A DNA stretch of 64,000 bases from Prostheceraeus crozeri (Eukaryota > Platyhelminthes > Polycladida > Euryleptidae), in NCBI GenBank assembly GCA_907163375.1, contig CAJQUW010007896.1, positions 1 through 64,000 on the forward strand, given 5' to 3'. The notes under the pieces were generated by a model. That model was not told where the DNA came from, did not search any database, and worked only from the letters and a program-made list of their open reading frames with translations. Positions 48,598 to 58,446 of this stretch are shown piece by piece; position 1 is the stretch's first letter; every line of letters starts with the position of its first letter. A program made the translations under genes and the position numbers.

Positions 48598-48747
48598 TTC
48601 GAGCTCATTGCGAACAACCCAGGAATCCTTTGGGAAATCACGAAGCAGAGGAATGAGAAACTGCAGACACGCGTTCCAGTGCCCCAACAACAGCATGAGA
48701 AGGACCAGATTAAATATCCGCATGAACTTTGATGCCACGTTGAGGAA
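48598..48747 (-). CDS. HCN: HCN channel exon: S5
   Basis: The acceptor TTTGCACTTTCAG precedes TTC CTC AAC at 48747, and the donor GTAAGT begins at 48597. The 150-bp phase-0 exon translates as [40 protein letters not shown] and [10 protein letters not shown]. It corresponds to the S4-S5 linker end, S5 and the turret start of HCN channels. It joins the next exon as [12 protein letters not shown], giving continuous HCN alignment. It is short and has no internal start codon in a long frame, so a simple ORF search misses it. The preceding exon should end in the S4 region (WEE-like) and was not found. Confidence 0.95.
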
Positions 48748-51630
48748 CTGAAAGTGCAAAGGAGACTGTCAAGCTCTACAAAATGAAACATTATGTCAGC
48801 GTGCCACAGAAAAGAATAATATTGTGAGCATGTTTGATTGCAATGAGATAGTCAAGTCGTGCTGAATGTAATTGAATACAGAGTCTTCAAAATACACGTC
48901 AATTACGTGCTGTCTGCTGAGATCTTAGTTATACATCGTGCAGAAGACTAGCAACAGTTGCTGCTCATCCAAATCAAATAAGGGAATACTGCGTGGGTGA
49001 GAAGTAAGTAGAAAACAGCTGTACCTTTTGTAATTTTTAATCTTGTCTCATTGAATTTCCATCTGTATGTACCTCAGGAAGTAGGAAAAGCATGGAATAA
49101 ATTTGACTGATATATGCATTTCAATTAAATTGTCCCTCTATGGCCATGGGATCCAATTATGAAGCATAATACAAACAGCATTACTTATGCGCCAATTGTG
49201 AGTAGTATTTGAGGATTATTGCTGTTATTCAGATAAAAATTAGATGGATGTTCTAGTAACTAAATGGAATTCATGTACTACTGCACGTCAATGTTCTGTA
49301 AATAATAAGAATTGATTAGAGACAATTTTTCTCGACATCCAAGAAGCAGCTGCAAAGAGGTCAAATATTTTATACTCTCATGGACCACCTAAATATAGTC
49401 GCAGATGCATTACCGGTATAGTGTTTAGTAGTATAAAAATGCAGAAGAAGGATTCTGTAGGAGGAAAAGCTCCCCGGGAAAATTAGTGACTGCCAAAAAC
49501 ACTGCTTAAGTGTGATGTACTTATGTACAAGGTCAAATATGCACAATATATCTTTGGGAAATTATCATTAGAACATGTGACACATGATGTAGGAGTCAGT
49601 GAACAGCAGCGCATGAAACCGATTACTGCTCCTTAAAACCAACAGGTAGCGCGGTTAGTAGATGTAAATATAGCACAATGTGCAACTCTTTAGCCATTTG
49701 GAAGCTTACATTTGCAATTTGGGAGTCACGGCCGCCCGATTTCTACCAAATTTCGACGCAAATGCCGGCGTCTGTTTGGTGCCTGTTGAGTGCACACTGC
49801 AAAACAACACGTTAGATGACCAATTTGCGATGTATTGGTCATGTCTGCGGTAATTGGTAAGATATCATTTAGCAAATTAAAATGAAATGCATTGACCCTA
49901 GCATTTCAATATAGTTCAAAGAGCTTGACCTCTAGCGGACCAAATACTATGATTTTCGGTGGGGGGGATTCGCTCAAACTAATAATTACAATGCCTATAT
50001 TAAGTAGCAGCTCACTCAATCCAAAAAAATGAATTAATAATCAAAAACAATTCGCATCATCGCTCTTTAAGATAGCTCATTTACCGGTCAGTCACATGAA
50101 TGGACGCATTATTCGAATTAATCAGAAAAGAGGATCTGGAACACCGGCGGGCAGAGGGTTTTATTTGAGAGGGACAATGTCCTCACCGTAGTGCAACAGT
50201 AGTGCGCAGAGCACCCGGTCATTTACCTGAGGCCCATGCATGAATTACCGCGAGCTGAAACTGGTGGTAAAAGAAGTCATTTCGATCCGACCGAAACGTA
50301 GTGTGATGCTAAATAGCACAAGGGAATTAAACAGAAAAGAATTAAAGCCACATTAGCAAGACGAGATGAAAGAATTACAATTAGAAAGCTGAGCAGCGAA
50401 ACATTAAGTAGTTTACTTTTTTAATGTCACTAACTTATACTAATAGCTTTTTTGTAGAGGCAGTGAAAACACGATTGCATCATTGATTTTGCATTTAGTT
50501 TCATCTGTGAAATTTCCAAACTGAAATACATTTTCTCACACTTTTTTCATATTTTGTCACAACCGCGTAAATTGAAATCATTCTCTGAGACGCCACAACA
50601 TTTTATGAATCCTCCTTGCAATTTTGTGATCTATCTGCTCCTTCAAGTCACTATGGAAACCAGAGAAACTGAATTATGGACAGATGAGAGGTGAATTCTG
50701 ATTATCCGTGTGCCGAAAGAAAGATACTCGAAAAGAAATGTGATATTCGAGGGAACCAAATCGAGTTTTATCCCAACTATGAAATGAGACCGCCTTGAAT
50801 CATCAACCAACTTGTATTCGATCCGTCTACCGCTTGACCAGGTATGAATTGGAGAAATGGATATTGAGAGCTTCTAGATGAGTCTTCGCGAAGAGGCACT
50901 TGAGAACATAGGTAGCAGGAAATCAGGTAATCACCGCGACTAGCAATGTGGAGTGTGAAATACAATACAAGCCTCACACAATGAAAACATAGACGAAAAG
51001 TTTTCATGATATCGATGAGGGGCTGTCGATTAGATTGAACAGAAAGGGATGCGAGGCGAATAATTCAGCTCTGTCACAGCGCGAGTCTACTTTTACATTT
51101 ACTCGTCTAAGAAGCAGTTTAGAAATCTGAGTTGAGAAAGCAAAGTAATTGCCAATTCTTTGAAGCAGTTATGAGCACTCAGTAATTCATTCGTTTCTTC
51201 TCTGACGGTAATTGTCAAACCGTTGTTGTCTGATGTGAAAGATAACTTCAACGATTATTTAAGAAATTGATAAAGAAATATATGATTCCGCGATTTTCAT
51301 CATTATTCAAAATATTCTGCCTCCCATAGCACACCTATGAATTTATTCAACATTTCTTCACTGCATTGATTGCTGTTTTCTTAATGAGAGTCTTCACATT
51401 CAAATAACGTTCGGTTATTGCCTGTTCTTTAGCAATTTCATTCTCAAATGATATTCCTTCAGACTTCCTCAAATTGCGGTCAGATGCAAAAGCCGGTCAC
51501 CGCAAGAATTACGATTCTTCTCTCTTTCCCACTGGTACTCACTGTGTGTGTCATTTGTTCAACCGCGAGTTCCTTGGTTATTTGCTTAGCGAAAGTTGTA
51601 AACGAGCCAATCACTGGACTTGATCATTAA
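48748..51630 (-). other. upstream HCN intron sequence, no exon recognised
   Basis: If the gene continues rightwards, this is the start of the intron separating S4 from S5. I looked on the minus strand for the Arg/Lys-repeat of S4 and the S1-S3 motifs and saw none. No transposon was recognised. Confidence 0.4.
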
Positions 51631-51813
51631 GGTGGATTTATACTCCACTCTGCAGAGTTAACATGTATGTAGAGTTAATTCCACAGACTCTGCAGAGCTA
51701 TGACTAACATACCTCTGCAGAGGTCTGCAGATGTCTAGACATGATGATTGATTGACCTCTGCACAGCACACCATTTATACTTCCTGCATTGTATGTATAA
51801 ATCAGAATTCGCA

Positions 51814-52077
51814 ATGGATAGCTGCAGTGATGATGAACTTGAACTGCTACTGATCTTAAACTCCGAAAAAGAAGACGCATCCGCTCTACCCACGTGAGAG
51901 ATTTTTTGCGGCGAAGGCATGATCGTGGACAATATAAACTTCTAATTCCTGATCTCATCAGTGACCATGACATGTTTTTTAATTATTTCCGCATGTCTAA
52001 ATCTCGCTTTAGTGACTTGCTTGGCAGGATTCAACCGCTCATTCAACATAAGAGAACGCGCATCAAGCCCATTGGTT
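51814..52077 (+). pseudogene. Harbinger transposase, 5' part
   Basis: The ATG at 51814 opens MDSCSDDELELLLILNSEKE, an acidic leader common in Harbinger transposases. A stop and frameshift occur near 51896. The frame then reads THVRDFLRRRHDRGQYKLLI, DLISDHDMFFNYFRMSKSRF and LLGRIQPLIQHKRTRIKPIG. These are the conserved N-terminal blocks before the nuclease. It is cut after ATTGGTT at 52077 and resumes at 57370. Confidence 0.8.
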
Positions 52078-52448
52078 CACGGTAGGGCGGAAACACGATT
52101 AGGATAAAAAAAATTGTCCATCTACATATTATACACCAATCGAGAGCTGAGATCATGAGGAATTCGAATATGTAAGTTAAAAAATCGAATCTCAATGTCC
52201 TTTTTGTACAGAGAGCAAAATTCAAAATGGCCGCCAAAATACTATATTTTGATACCTACATGTATGTTAACAGGAAATTATAATCTGTCTACGTATTTGG
52301 CAATTAGAGACCATTTGTATAGTCCGTATTATGCAGTGGATACACGAAAATAAATTCAGACAGCAGAAACAATGATTACGCTTTTTAATAGTAGTATGTG
52401 ACGAGTATTAAACTATAATGTAATTATGTGATGTAAAAATCACTAAAA
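52078..52448 (+). repeat. left terminal inverted repeat of element B
   Basis: 371 bp matching the reverse complement of 56994-57365 almost base for base, from CACGGTAGGGCGG to GTGATGTAAAAATCAC. It starts with CACGGT, close to the RSS heptamer. Confidence 0.95.
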
Positions 52449-52558
52449 GTCGCTATCCGAACATGAATGTTTTATTTCATTGTTCTATAAATCCACTAAT
52501 GGTGAATTGGTGATATTTATTCTCTAAGGCCTATAAGTAAATTTTGCAGTTGTATGTA

Positions 52559-53990
52559 CAGTAGTGGCCAAATTAAAGGGCCCACTCACGCGGATATAGA
52601 TAATTTATACTATTTGCTTTATGTGACCTGTTAGATCTTAAATGAATGATTTAATGATGAAAAACTTAATAGTTTGATGCTTTTAGCGCGTGATGGTGTT
52701 CCGGGTGAAAGTTATCTAGCTGACTTCGTTGCGGCAGGGACAATTACGAAAGAAAACAATAGCTTTCAGGTCATCCATCGAGCACCTATGGCATTGGTTC
52801 GAAGATCGAGTGACACCTCGCAGCTGATGCGTGGTCAGATGATTGCGCTGTACAATGAGGGATATTCTCAAAGAGCAATTGCTGAACGTCTCAAGGTTTC
52901 CAGGAAAGCAGTAAGAAAAGCAATCTCATCTCCAGACTCCAAGCGTTCCGCATGCGGAAGACTCCGAAAAAGTACTAAACGACAGGACCGAGTTCTTAAA
53001 GTCCTCATCACCCGGAACCCTCGATCTTCATCACTAAAACTATCCAAAGAAATCAGTGATATTGCTGGAGTGGAGCTAAGTGCGAGAACAATCTGCAGAA
53101 GGCTTAAAAATGATTTTGGACTTGTGGCTCGTAGGCCTGCGAAAGTACCCTTAATCACTGAGAAGCAGCGAAGATTGCGCCTGAAATTCTGTCGCGATCA
53201 TCTGGATAAGGATGCCGAGTGGTGGGATCGTGTCATGTTCTCAGACGAGAGCACCTTTCAGCGAGTCCGCTGTGGTGGCTTGGGTTACGTCCGCCGTAGG
53301 ATTGGTCAGCGCTTCGACCCGCATTTCACACAGAAGACGGTGAAGCATCCGCCATCAGTGATGATATGGGGATCAATCACTTCCCGTGGACGATGCGGCT
53401 TGGAGCTGTTCTGTAAAGGAGAGAAAGTCAACTCAAGTCGCTACCTCCAAATCCTCGAAGAGAAGGTGCTCCTTCATATGGAGATCAGTGAAACAACAAT
53501 ATTTCAGCAGGATTCAGCGCCTTGTCATACCGCGAAAGTTGTCAAGCGGTGGTTCAATGAACACGATGTCGCTCTGCTGCCCAACTGGCCTCCCAACTCA
53601 CCGGACCTCAATGTCATCGAAAATTGTTGGGTTCTCATGAAGCAGAAGGTCGCCGCACATCAACCATCTTCAGAAAAGAAACTACGCGAGATAATCAAGC
53701 GTGTCTGGACGCAGGATATCACAGAAGAGTACTGCAAGACTCTGGTGCGGAGCATGCCACGTAGACTACAAAGTGTCATAAAGAACAGAGGTTTCCCCGT
53801 TAAGTATTGACATGCATTGTTGTCTTCAATACCAATTATGACTGGATATCATATTTGCTTTGTCTTTCATCATATGGAATTAATTTCTAAATATTTTGGC
53901 ACTAAGAAGTTTAATAACAGTAAATTTAATTAAGTATAAGTGGGAAAAAGCATGAAAAGTGAGGTGGGCCCTTTAAATTGGCCACTACTG
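52559..53990 (+). mobile_element. complete Tc1-like element with intact transposase
   Basis: The ends are CAGTAGTGGCCAAATTAAAG (52559) and its near-perfect complement (ending 53990), each next to TA (52557-52558, 53991-53992). The inverted repeats are about 27 bp, with one mismatch before GGGCCCAC. The length is 1432 bp. Intact ends and an intact ORF suggest a recent insertion into the already resident element B. Confidence 0.93.
52788..53810 (+). CDS. Tc1-like transposase, intact 340 aa
   Basis: This is the cut-and-paste transposase of the TA-flanked element around it. The frame is open from an ATG at 52674, but I prefer the one at 52788 (MALVRRSSDTSQLMRGQMIA), which gives 340 residues, the usual Tc1 length, and begins just before the paired-like HTH (GYSQRAIAERLKVSRKAV). 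A second DNA-binding helix set follows (SARTICRRLKNDFGL). The catalytic residues are D153 in MFSDESTFQRV, D242 in FQQDSAPCHTAKVVKRWF and E278 in SPDLNVIENCWVLMK. There are 35 residues between the last two, one more than in classic DD34E Tc1. The C-terminus RSMPRRLQSVIKNRGFPVKY is typical. No stop or frameshift is visible. Confidence 0.93.
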   Translation: MALVRRSSDTSQLMRGQMIALYNEGYSQRAIAERLKVSRKAVRKAISSPDSKRSACGRLRKSTKRQDRVLKVLITRNPRSSSLKLSKEISDIAGVELSARTICRRLKNDFGLVARRPAKVPLITEKQRRLRLKFCRDHLDKDAEWWDRVMFSDESTFQRVRCGGLGYVRRRIGQRFDPHFTQKTVKHPPSVMIWGSITSRGRCGLELFCKGEKVNSSRYLQILEEKVLLHMEISETTIFQQDSAPCHTAKVVKRWFNEHDVALLPNWPPNSPDLNVIENCWVLMKQKVAAHQPSSEKKLREIIKRVWTQDITEEYCKTLVRSMPRRLQSVIKNRGFPVKY

Positions 53991-54846
53991 TAGTTGTATA
54001 AACACCCAGTATACCTAATTTGCTTATCACATGGCTGAATGTATATTTAGCCTTTGTCTTAGCAAATATTTACATGTACCGGTGTATACATGTGGTATTG
54101 ATAACTTAATGTAATATTGATAGGAGGAATACTTACTTTCCTAAAGTGTATTGACTTCCAGTTATTCATTGCATACATGTACAAATACATAAATGCACAT
54201 GTAAATGTACTTAGACATGCGAATTAATATTATTTAAAAAACGTTGCAAAAAAAGCAAATTGCAATTGATCTTGGTTGACTGAATATAATATTTTGAAGT
54301 TTACATTTGCTTAGATAATGAAATTGATTGCGGCTTGCCTTTTCGCAACGCTTGTTTAAATGATGATGATGCCCAATTTCATCAATATGTTAATGATATA
54401 CATCTACATGTACATGTATATGAAAATAGACACAGTTTCTTCGGCGGCTAACAATATAGGCACAGTCGTTTTCTTTATCCTTTCCTTATGTTGACGTCCT
54501 ATCATATTGCCGATTGTGTACATGTAGGCTCCACATTATTAATCATGATATTTAGACACCATCAACCAAGAATTTATGTATACATGTAGCTGCACTGCCT
54601 GTGTGCGTGCCTGTTGCTGTAGCAACAAAAAGTAAATGAATACGTAAAACGTAGAATCAAATAGCAGATGATGACTAATGAAAACAGCAGTTGCCGATCA
54701 GTTCTTGGATAGAAGATTGATTGATCTCTTTGCGGCAGGATTGCATACAGAACTCGATGCATGCATTAAGGTGCGTGCGCCCGCGGATTTTCATTATTGA
54801 CTTGATGATTAGGAACGGTATCGCAGATCTTCGTGCGCGCGCTATC

Positions 54847-56803
54847 ATGCCTCGTGAACGTCGATCTCATGAAAGCAGCCGGCTTGAAGTATGTCTCCTT
54901 TCTTTCGGTAAGACCAAAACCATGCGCCTCATAACTTCAAATATGCAACGCACTATCGAGAAATATTTTCTCCATGGGTACGACCCATCTGATGTACGTA
55001 CACATGTAGGTTGGTAGTTGGTGAATACGACAAGGACATATTCACCCGTTCAATAAGTCTGTCTGACCATTCGAAGCTTGCGGAATTACCTCCACCTATG
55101 TCAACACGATCAAATTCTGAGTTCTCATGTCTTCTGTGTAAGACCGCAGGTATGAAGGGATGGACTGAGTCGAAGGTGGGAAGACCATCGGCTGAACCAT
55201 ATCCGAATTCAACATTGAAGATTTGTGGCAAGTGTCTTACATATTTAGGGAAAGGCCTTCCTCATCAGTGCTCCAAGCCCACTAGATTTGATAATCTGAA
55301 GCAACTGTCGTCTAAAAGCAAAACGTCTGAGCAGCTTGCAACCTTTGTGCTGAAGTCAAAAGCAATGCAGTCTCCCACAAATTCAGTAAGTCTTTCAACA
55401 CTTGTAGGTCAACCATTGAAAATTGAAGTTTCTCCAACGTCCACGTTGAGATCTCCACTCCGTAGACTAGATGTAAATGATCTTTTGAATATTGAGTCCG
55501 ATCTGAATTTGAGTTCCAATGCAACACTGAAGCTAGCTGGTGTCATTCGATCTACTTCAGGTAGGAAGAGTGTTGAATCAAATGCTAAAAGCAAACTGAT
55601 TGAGTTAAATCACTCGCTTGATTCGTTCTTTGCAGTTTCATGTGAAAGCTTTTTTAGTAAGACTGCTGATGAGTGCAAGCATGTTGACAGACCGTTTGTG
55701 CGTTGCACCAATTTGGATGGCTTGATTCGAGAAATTATCGAGCACCGTCATTATGGATCGGCAGCGGGGTTACTTTTCAAATTGGGAGTTGATGGTGGAG
55801 GTGGTTTTTTTAGATTTGTCTATCTGTTTGCTCGAATGCCTCCAGGAGAGAAAACAGCGTTAAAGGCATTTTCCTTATAGGTATTATCCCAAACTTTCAA
55901 GAAAATTACTCGAATCTTTTAAATATTTGGTATCTGATTCGCTTGGTAGGTCCAGACTTCGTTTCCTCATTGACATCGAAGGTTATTGCTACAGATTTGA
56001 AATTAGCAAATCTCTTACTCGATCTGATATCTCACGGCTCTTCACCTACCGGTGCACTTGGCGTGACTCAAGCAAATCTTCTCTGAGATTTAAGGGCAAT
56101 CTTCGAACGCTTGGAAGCTTGAATGATGCTTTCTGGCGATGGTATGACGAGACTGATCGGGACAAGTCCAAAGCAAAACATTTCGGGAATGTTATACATT
56201 GTCCAATTCTGAGAGGTAAATCATCAGAACGAGTGATTGATCTTCTTCCTCCTCTTGAGTTACACCTTCTCATAGGACCTTTCAACAAAATGTTTAAAGA
56301 ATTAGAAAAAGATTGGCCAGACCCATGACTTGGCCACGCACATGCTTTGTTGAGAGAGAAGCCATACATGGAGGCTTGTTCAACGGAAACTCGTGCAAGA
56401 AGTTGCCATCCAAAATCGATGCACTACGATCCATGTGCCCGTTGCAAGGCTTGAAATATGTCGAGGCCTTTGAAAAATTTCGTTAAGTTGTGGACGCCTG
56501 CTACGGCCATGATCTCGATCCTGATTTCCGAATGATTATCCGTGACTTTGAGAAAAGTTACCTCTCTCTCTCGGTATTTCGATCAGTCCAAAGGTCGACG
56601 CAGTCTTTCAACATATTACAGATTTTTGTGATTCTGTGCACACTGGACTCGGACGATACAGCGAGCAGGCTGTTGAGGCAGCTCATGCTGACTTTAAATC
56701 TACTTGGGCCGAATGCAAGGTCCATGAACTGAACCCGCGTTATCCTGAGCAGTTGTTTAAGGCAGTTAACGATTACAACGCAAAGCATTTGCGTATCTTC
56801 TGA
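54847..56803 (+). pseudogene. element B transposase pseudogene (N-RAG-TP-like)
   Basis: The ATG at 54847 opens MPRERRSHESSRLEVCLLSF. YFLHGYDPSDVR follows, then SEFSCLLCKTAG, LKICGKCLTYLGKGLPHQCS, LLNIESDLNLSSNATLKLAG and FKLGVDGGGGFFRFVY (candidate first Asp). A frameshift leads to DLKLANLLL, then another to YRCTWRDSSKSSLR, where the second Cys of C-x2-C is Arg. Next come RVIDLLPPLELHLLIGPFNK, VDACYGHDLDPDF and, after more frameshifts, HTGLGRYSEQAVEAAHADFK (candidate Glu) and NDYNAKHLRIF, with TGA at 56801-56803. Block order equals that of element A. The LP..LC..C pair of the cysteine domain is missing here. Confidence 0.8.
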
Positions 56804-56993
56804 TTTTGTGTTATTTTTTCAATGGAATATTGAATAATGATTTGAGCAACGTTTGTTTTTCGTGAATGAATTGTAAAGAGCGTAGAAAACAGCTGCTACA
56901 AGCTGTAGTGCGAAATTTTGGGCTGATGTATGAAAAACGTATTCCATAATTTCATATTGGTGCATTTATAAAAGAAACAAAATTGGATAGTAA

Positions 56994-57365
56994 TTTTTGG
57001 TGATTTTTACATCACGTAATTACATTATAGTTTAATACTCGTCACATACTACTATTAAAAAGCGTAATCATTGTTTCTGCTGTCTGAATTTATTTTCGTG
57101 TATCCACTGCATAATACGGACTATACAAATGGTCTCTAATTGCCAAATACGTAGACAGATTATAATTTCCTGTTAACATACATGTAGGTATCAAAATATA
57201 GTATTTTGGCGGCCATTTTGAATTTTGCTCTCTGTACAAAAAGGACATTGAGATTCGATTTTTTAACTTACATATTCGAATTCCTCATGATCTCAGCTCT
57301 CGATTGATGTATAATATGTAGATGGACAATTTTTTTTATCCTAATCGTGTTTCCGCCCTACTGTG
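56994..57365 (-). repeat. right terminal inverted repeat of element B
   Basis: Mirror of 52078-52448. The terminus, read inward, is CACAGTAGGGCGG, whose first six bases equal those of the consensus RSS heptamer CACAGTG. Confidence 0.95.
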
Positions 57366-57904
57366 GGTTGCGCCGAAAGACTATGTTTGACTTTGCGTAT
57401 CTTAGGCAGTGCCTCAAGCAAGCATGGCCATCAGCTACCGAATAAATAAAGCCTCTGTCTCACTTACATTCAAAGAGACATGTGAAGCTTTGTGGATGGC
57501 ACTATACGAGGAATTTCTGGTTCCACCGACGGCTGAAAGATTCCAGCAAATCGCCGACGACTTTTGGAAAAAGTGGAATTTTCCAAATTGTGTGGGGGCC
57601 ATTGACGGTAAACACGTTGCCATCGTTGCTCCCCCTAATTCCGGATCGCTGTTCTATAATTACAAGAAACATTTTTCCATCATTTTGATGGCCGCCGTCG
57701 ATGCAAACTACTTATTTACGCATGTGGATATTGGCGCATACGGGCATTGCTGTGACAGCACCGTCTTCTCTGAATCCAACTTCGGCAAATCGATTTGCGA
57801 GGAAACTCTGCCGCTACCAGAGGAAAGTTTCTTACCAGGAGACCAGCATGAAATCTCCATATGTATTCATTGGAGATGAAGGATTCCCCTTGAAAACAAT
57901 CTAG
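57366..57904 (+). pseudogene. Harbinger transposase, 3' part (DDE nuclease)
   Basis: It resumes after the GGTT duplication with AERLCLTLRILGSASSKHG, shifts frame near 57410, then reads ISYRINKASVSLTFKETCEA, FQQIADDFWKKWNFPNCVGA and IDGKHVAIVAPPNSG. The first catalytic Asp is in AIDGKH. YKKHFSIILMAAVDANYLF and GHCCDSTVFSES (second Asp) follow, and the last acidic block is at YVFIGDEGFPLKTI, directly before a stop. It is truncated after that block, so the C-terminal end of the family is missing. Confidence 0.88.
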
Positions 57905-58446
57905 ATGATGATTAATGAGTACAAAACATATCTGTGCTCATCTTTCCTGATATTCTTGTGATTAAATCATGATTCTCGTGATTTATAGGCGGAAAATTAG
58001 ATATAGGAGTCATTTTAGCAATTCGGTGCACTTGCCATATGAAGGACATAAATTGAAAAAATTAAATTTTGTTGATAATAAAGACTTTCTTTAAGTGGAT
58101 AACACTGCCATCTAAAATAATATAATTAGGAGACTTAAGAATATAAATTACATGAGGAACATATGATGGCATGCTAATACAGATGATAAAATTTAGCAGG
58201 AAGATCTAACAGAAGACAGATTAATTGCCTTTGAAATTATGCCATGAATTTCTGGCTACATCAATTTAAACAGAATAAGTTTTACTCAGTGGGGGCACAC
58301 ATTAAATGATGAGATTAATATCAAAAGTTGAAAATCATCTCTTCATCGCTAGATCTGTTTATTCTTCTTCTATCTTCCTACATTTTTGATGAACAACTGT
58401 TTGATCTGCTGTTGTGTTCAATGAAAAGTTTTCAATGAGGCTTATA
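57905..58446. other. sequence between the Harbinger relic and the mariner-like relic
   Basis: AT-rich, no gene. I searched for the right end of the Harbinger element (complement of GGTGGATTTATAC) and did not see it. Confidence 0.3.

Larger units (their letters stand above)
52078..57365 (+). mobile_element. element B: N-RAG-TP-like DNA transposon with GGTT target duplication
   Basis: The left end is CACGGTAGGGCGGAAACACG (52078) and the right end, reversed, is CACAGTAGGGCGGAAACACG (ending 57365). The inverted repeats are about 371 bp (52078-52448 and 56994-57365) and highly similar. GGTT flanks both sides (52074-52077 and 57366-57369). Removing the element and one GGTT rejoins the Harbinger frame as I-G-C-A-E-R-L. 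It holds a broken transposase gene (54847-56803) and an inserted Tc1-like element (52559-53990); without that insert it is about 3.85 kb. Confidence 0.88.
51631..57904 (+). mobile_element. PIF/Harbinger element, interrupted by element B
   Basis: It begins GGTGGATTTATACTCCACTC right after TAA (51628-51630), a possible 3-bp target site as used by Harbinger elements. Subterminal repeats of CTCTGCAGAG type follow at 51650-51750. The Harbinger transposase pseudogene is split at 52077/57366 by element B. No right inverted repeat was found; the coding homology ends near 57904, so the 3' end is probably truncated. Confidence 0.7.

Noticed and set aside
48520-48791. Plus-strand 70-aa frame ([13 protein letters not shown]...) and a minus-strand frame at the S5 exon
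   Set aside because: Both are in the wrong frame; the correct minus frame gives the HCN S5 segment with matching splice sites.
52868-53158. Minus-strand 96-aa frame
   Set aside because: Antisense shadow of the intact Tc1-like transposase.
52074-57369. A 5-bp target duplication (Transib/RAG-like) for element B
   Set aside because: With ends set at CAC, only GGTT is shared by both flanks; the next base outward differs (T on the left side; G after the right copy) and the frame is restored with exactly four bases.
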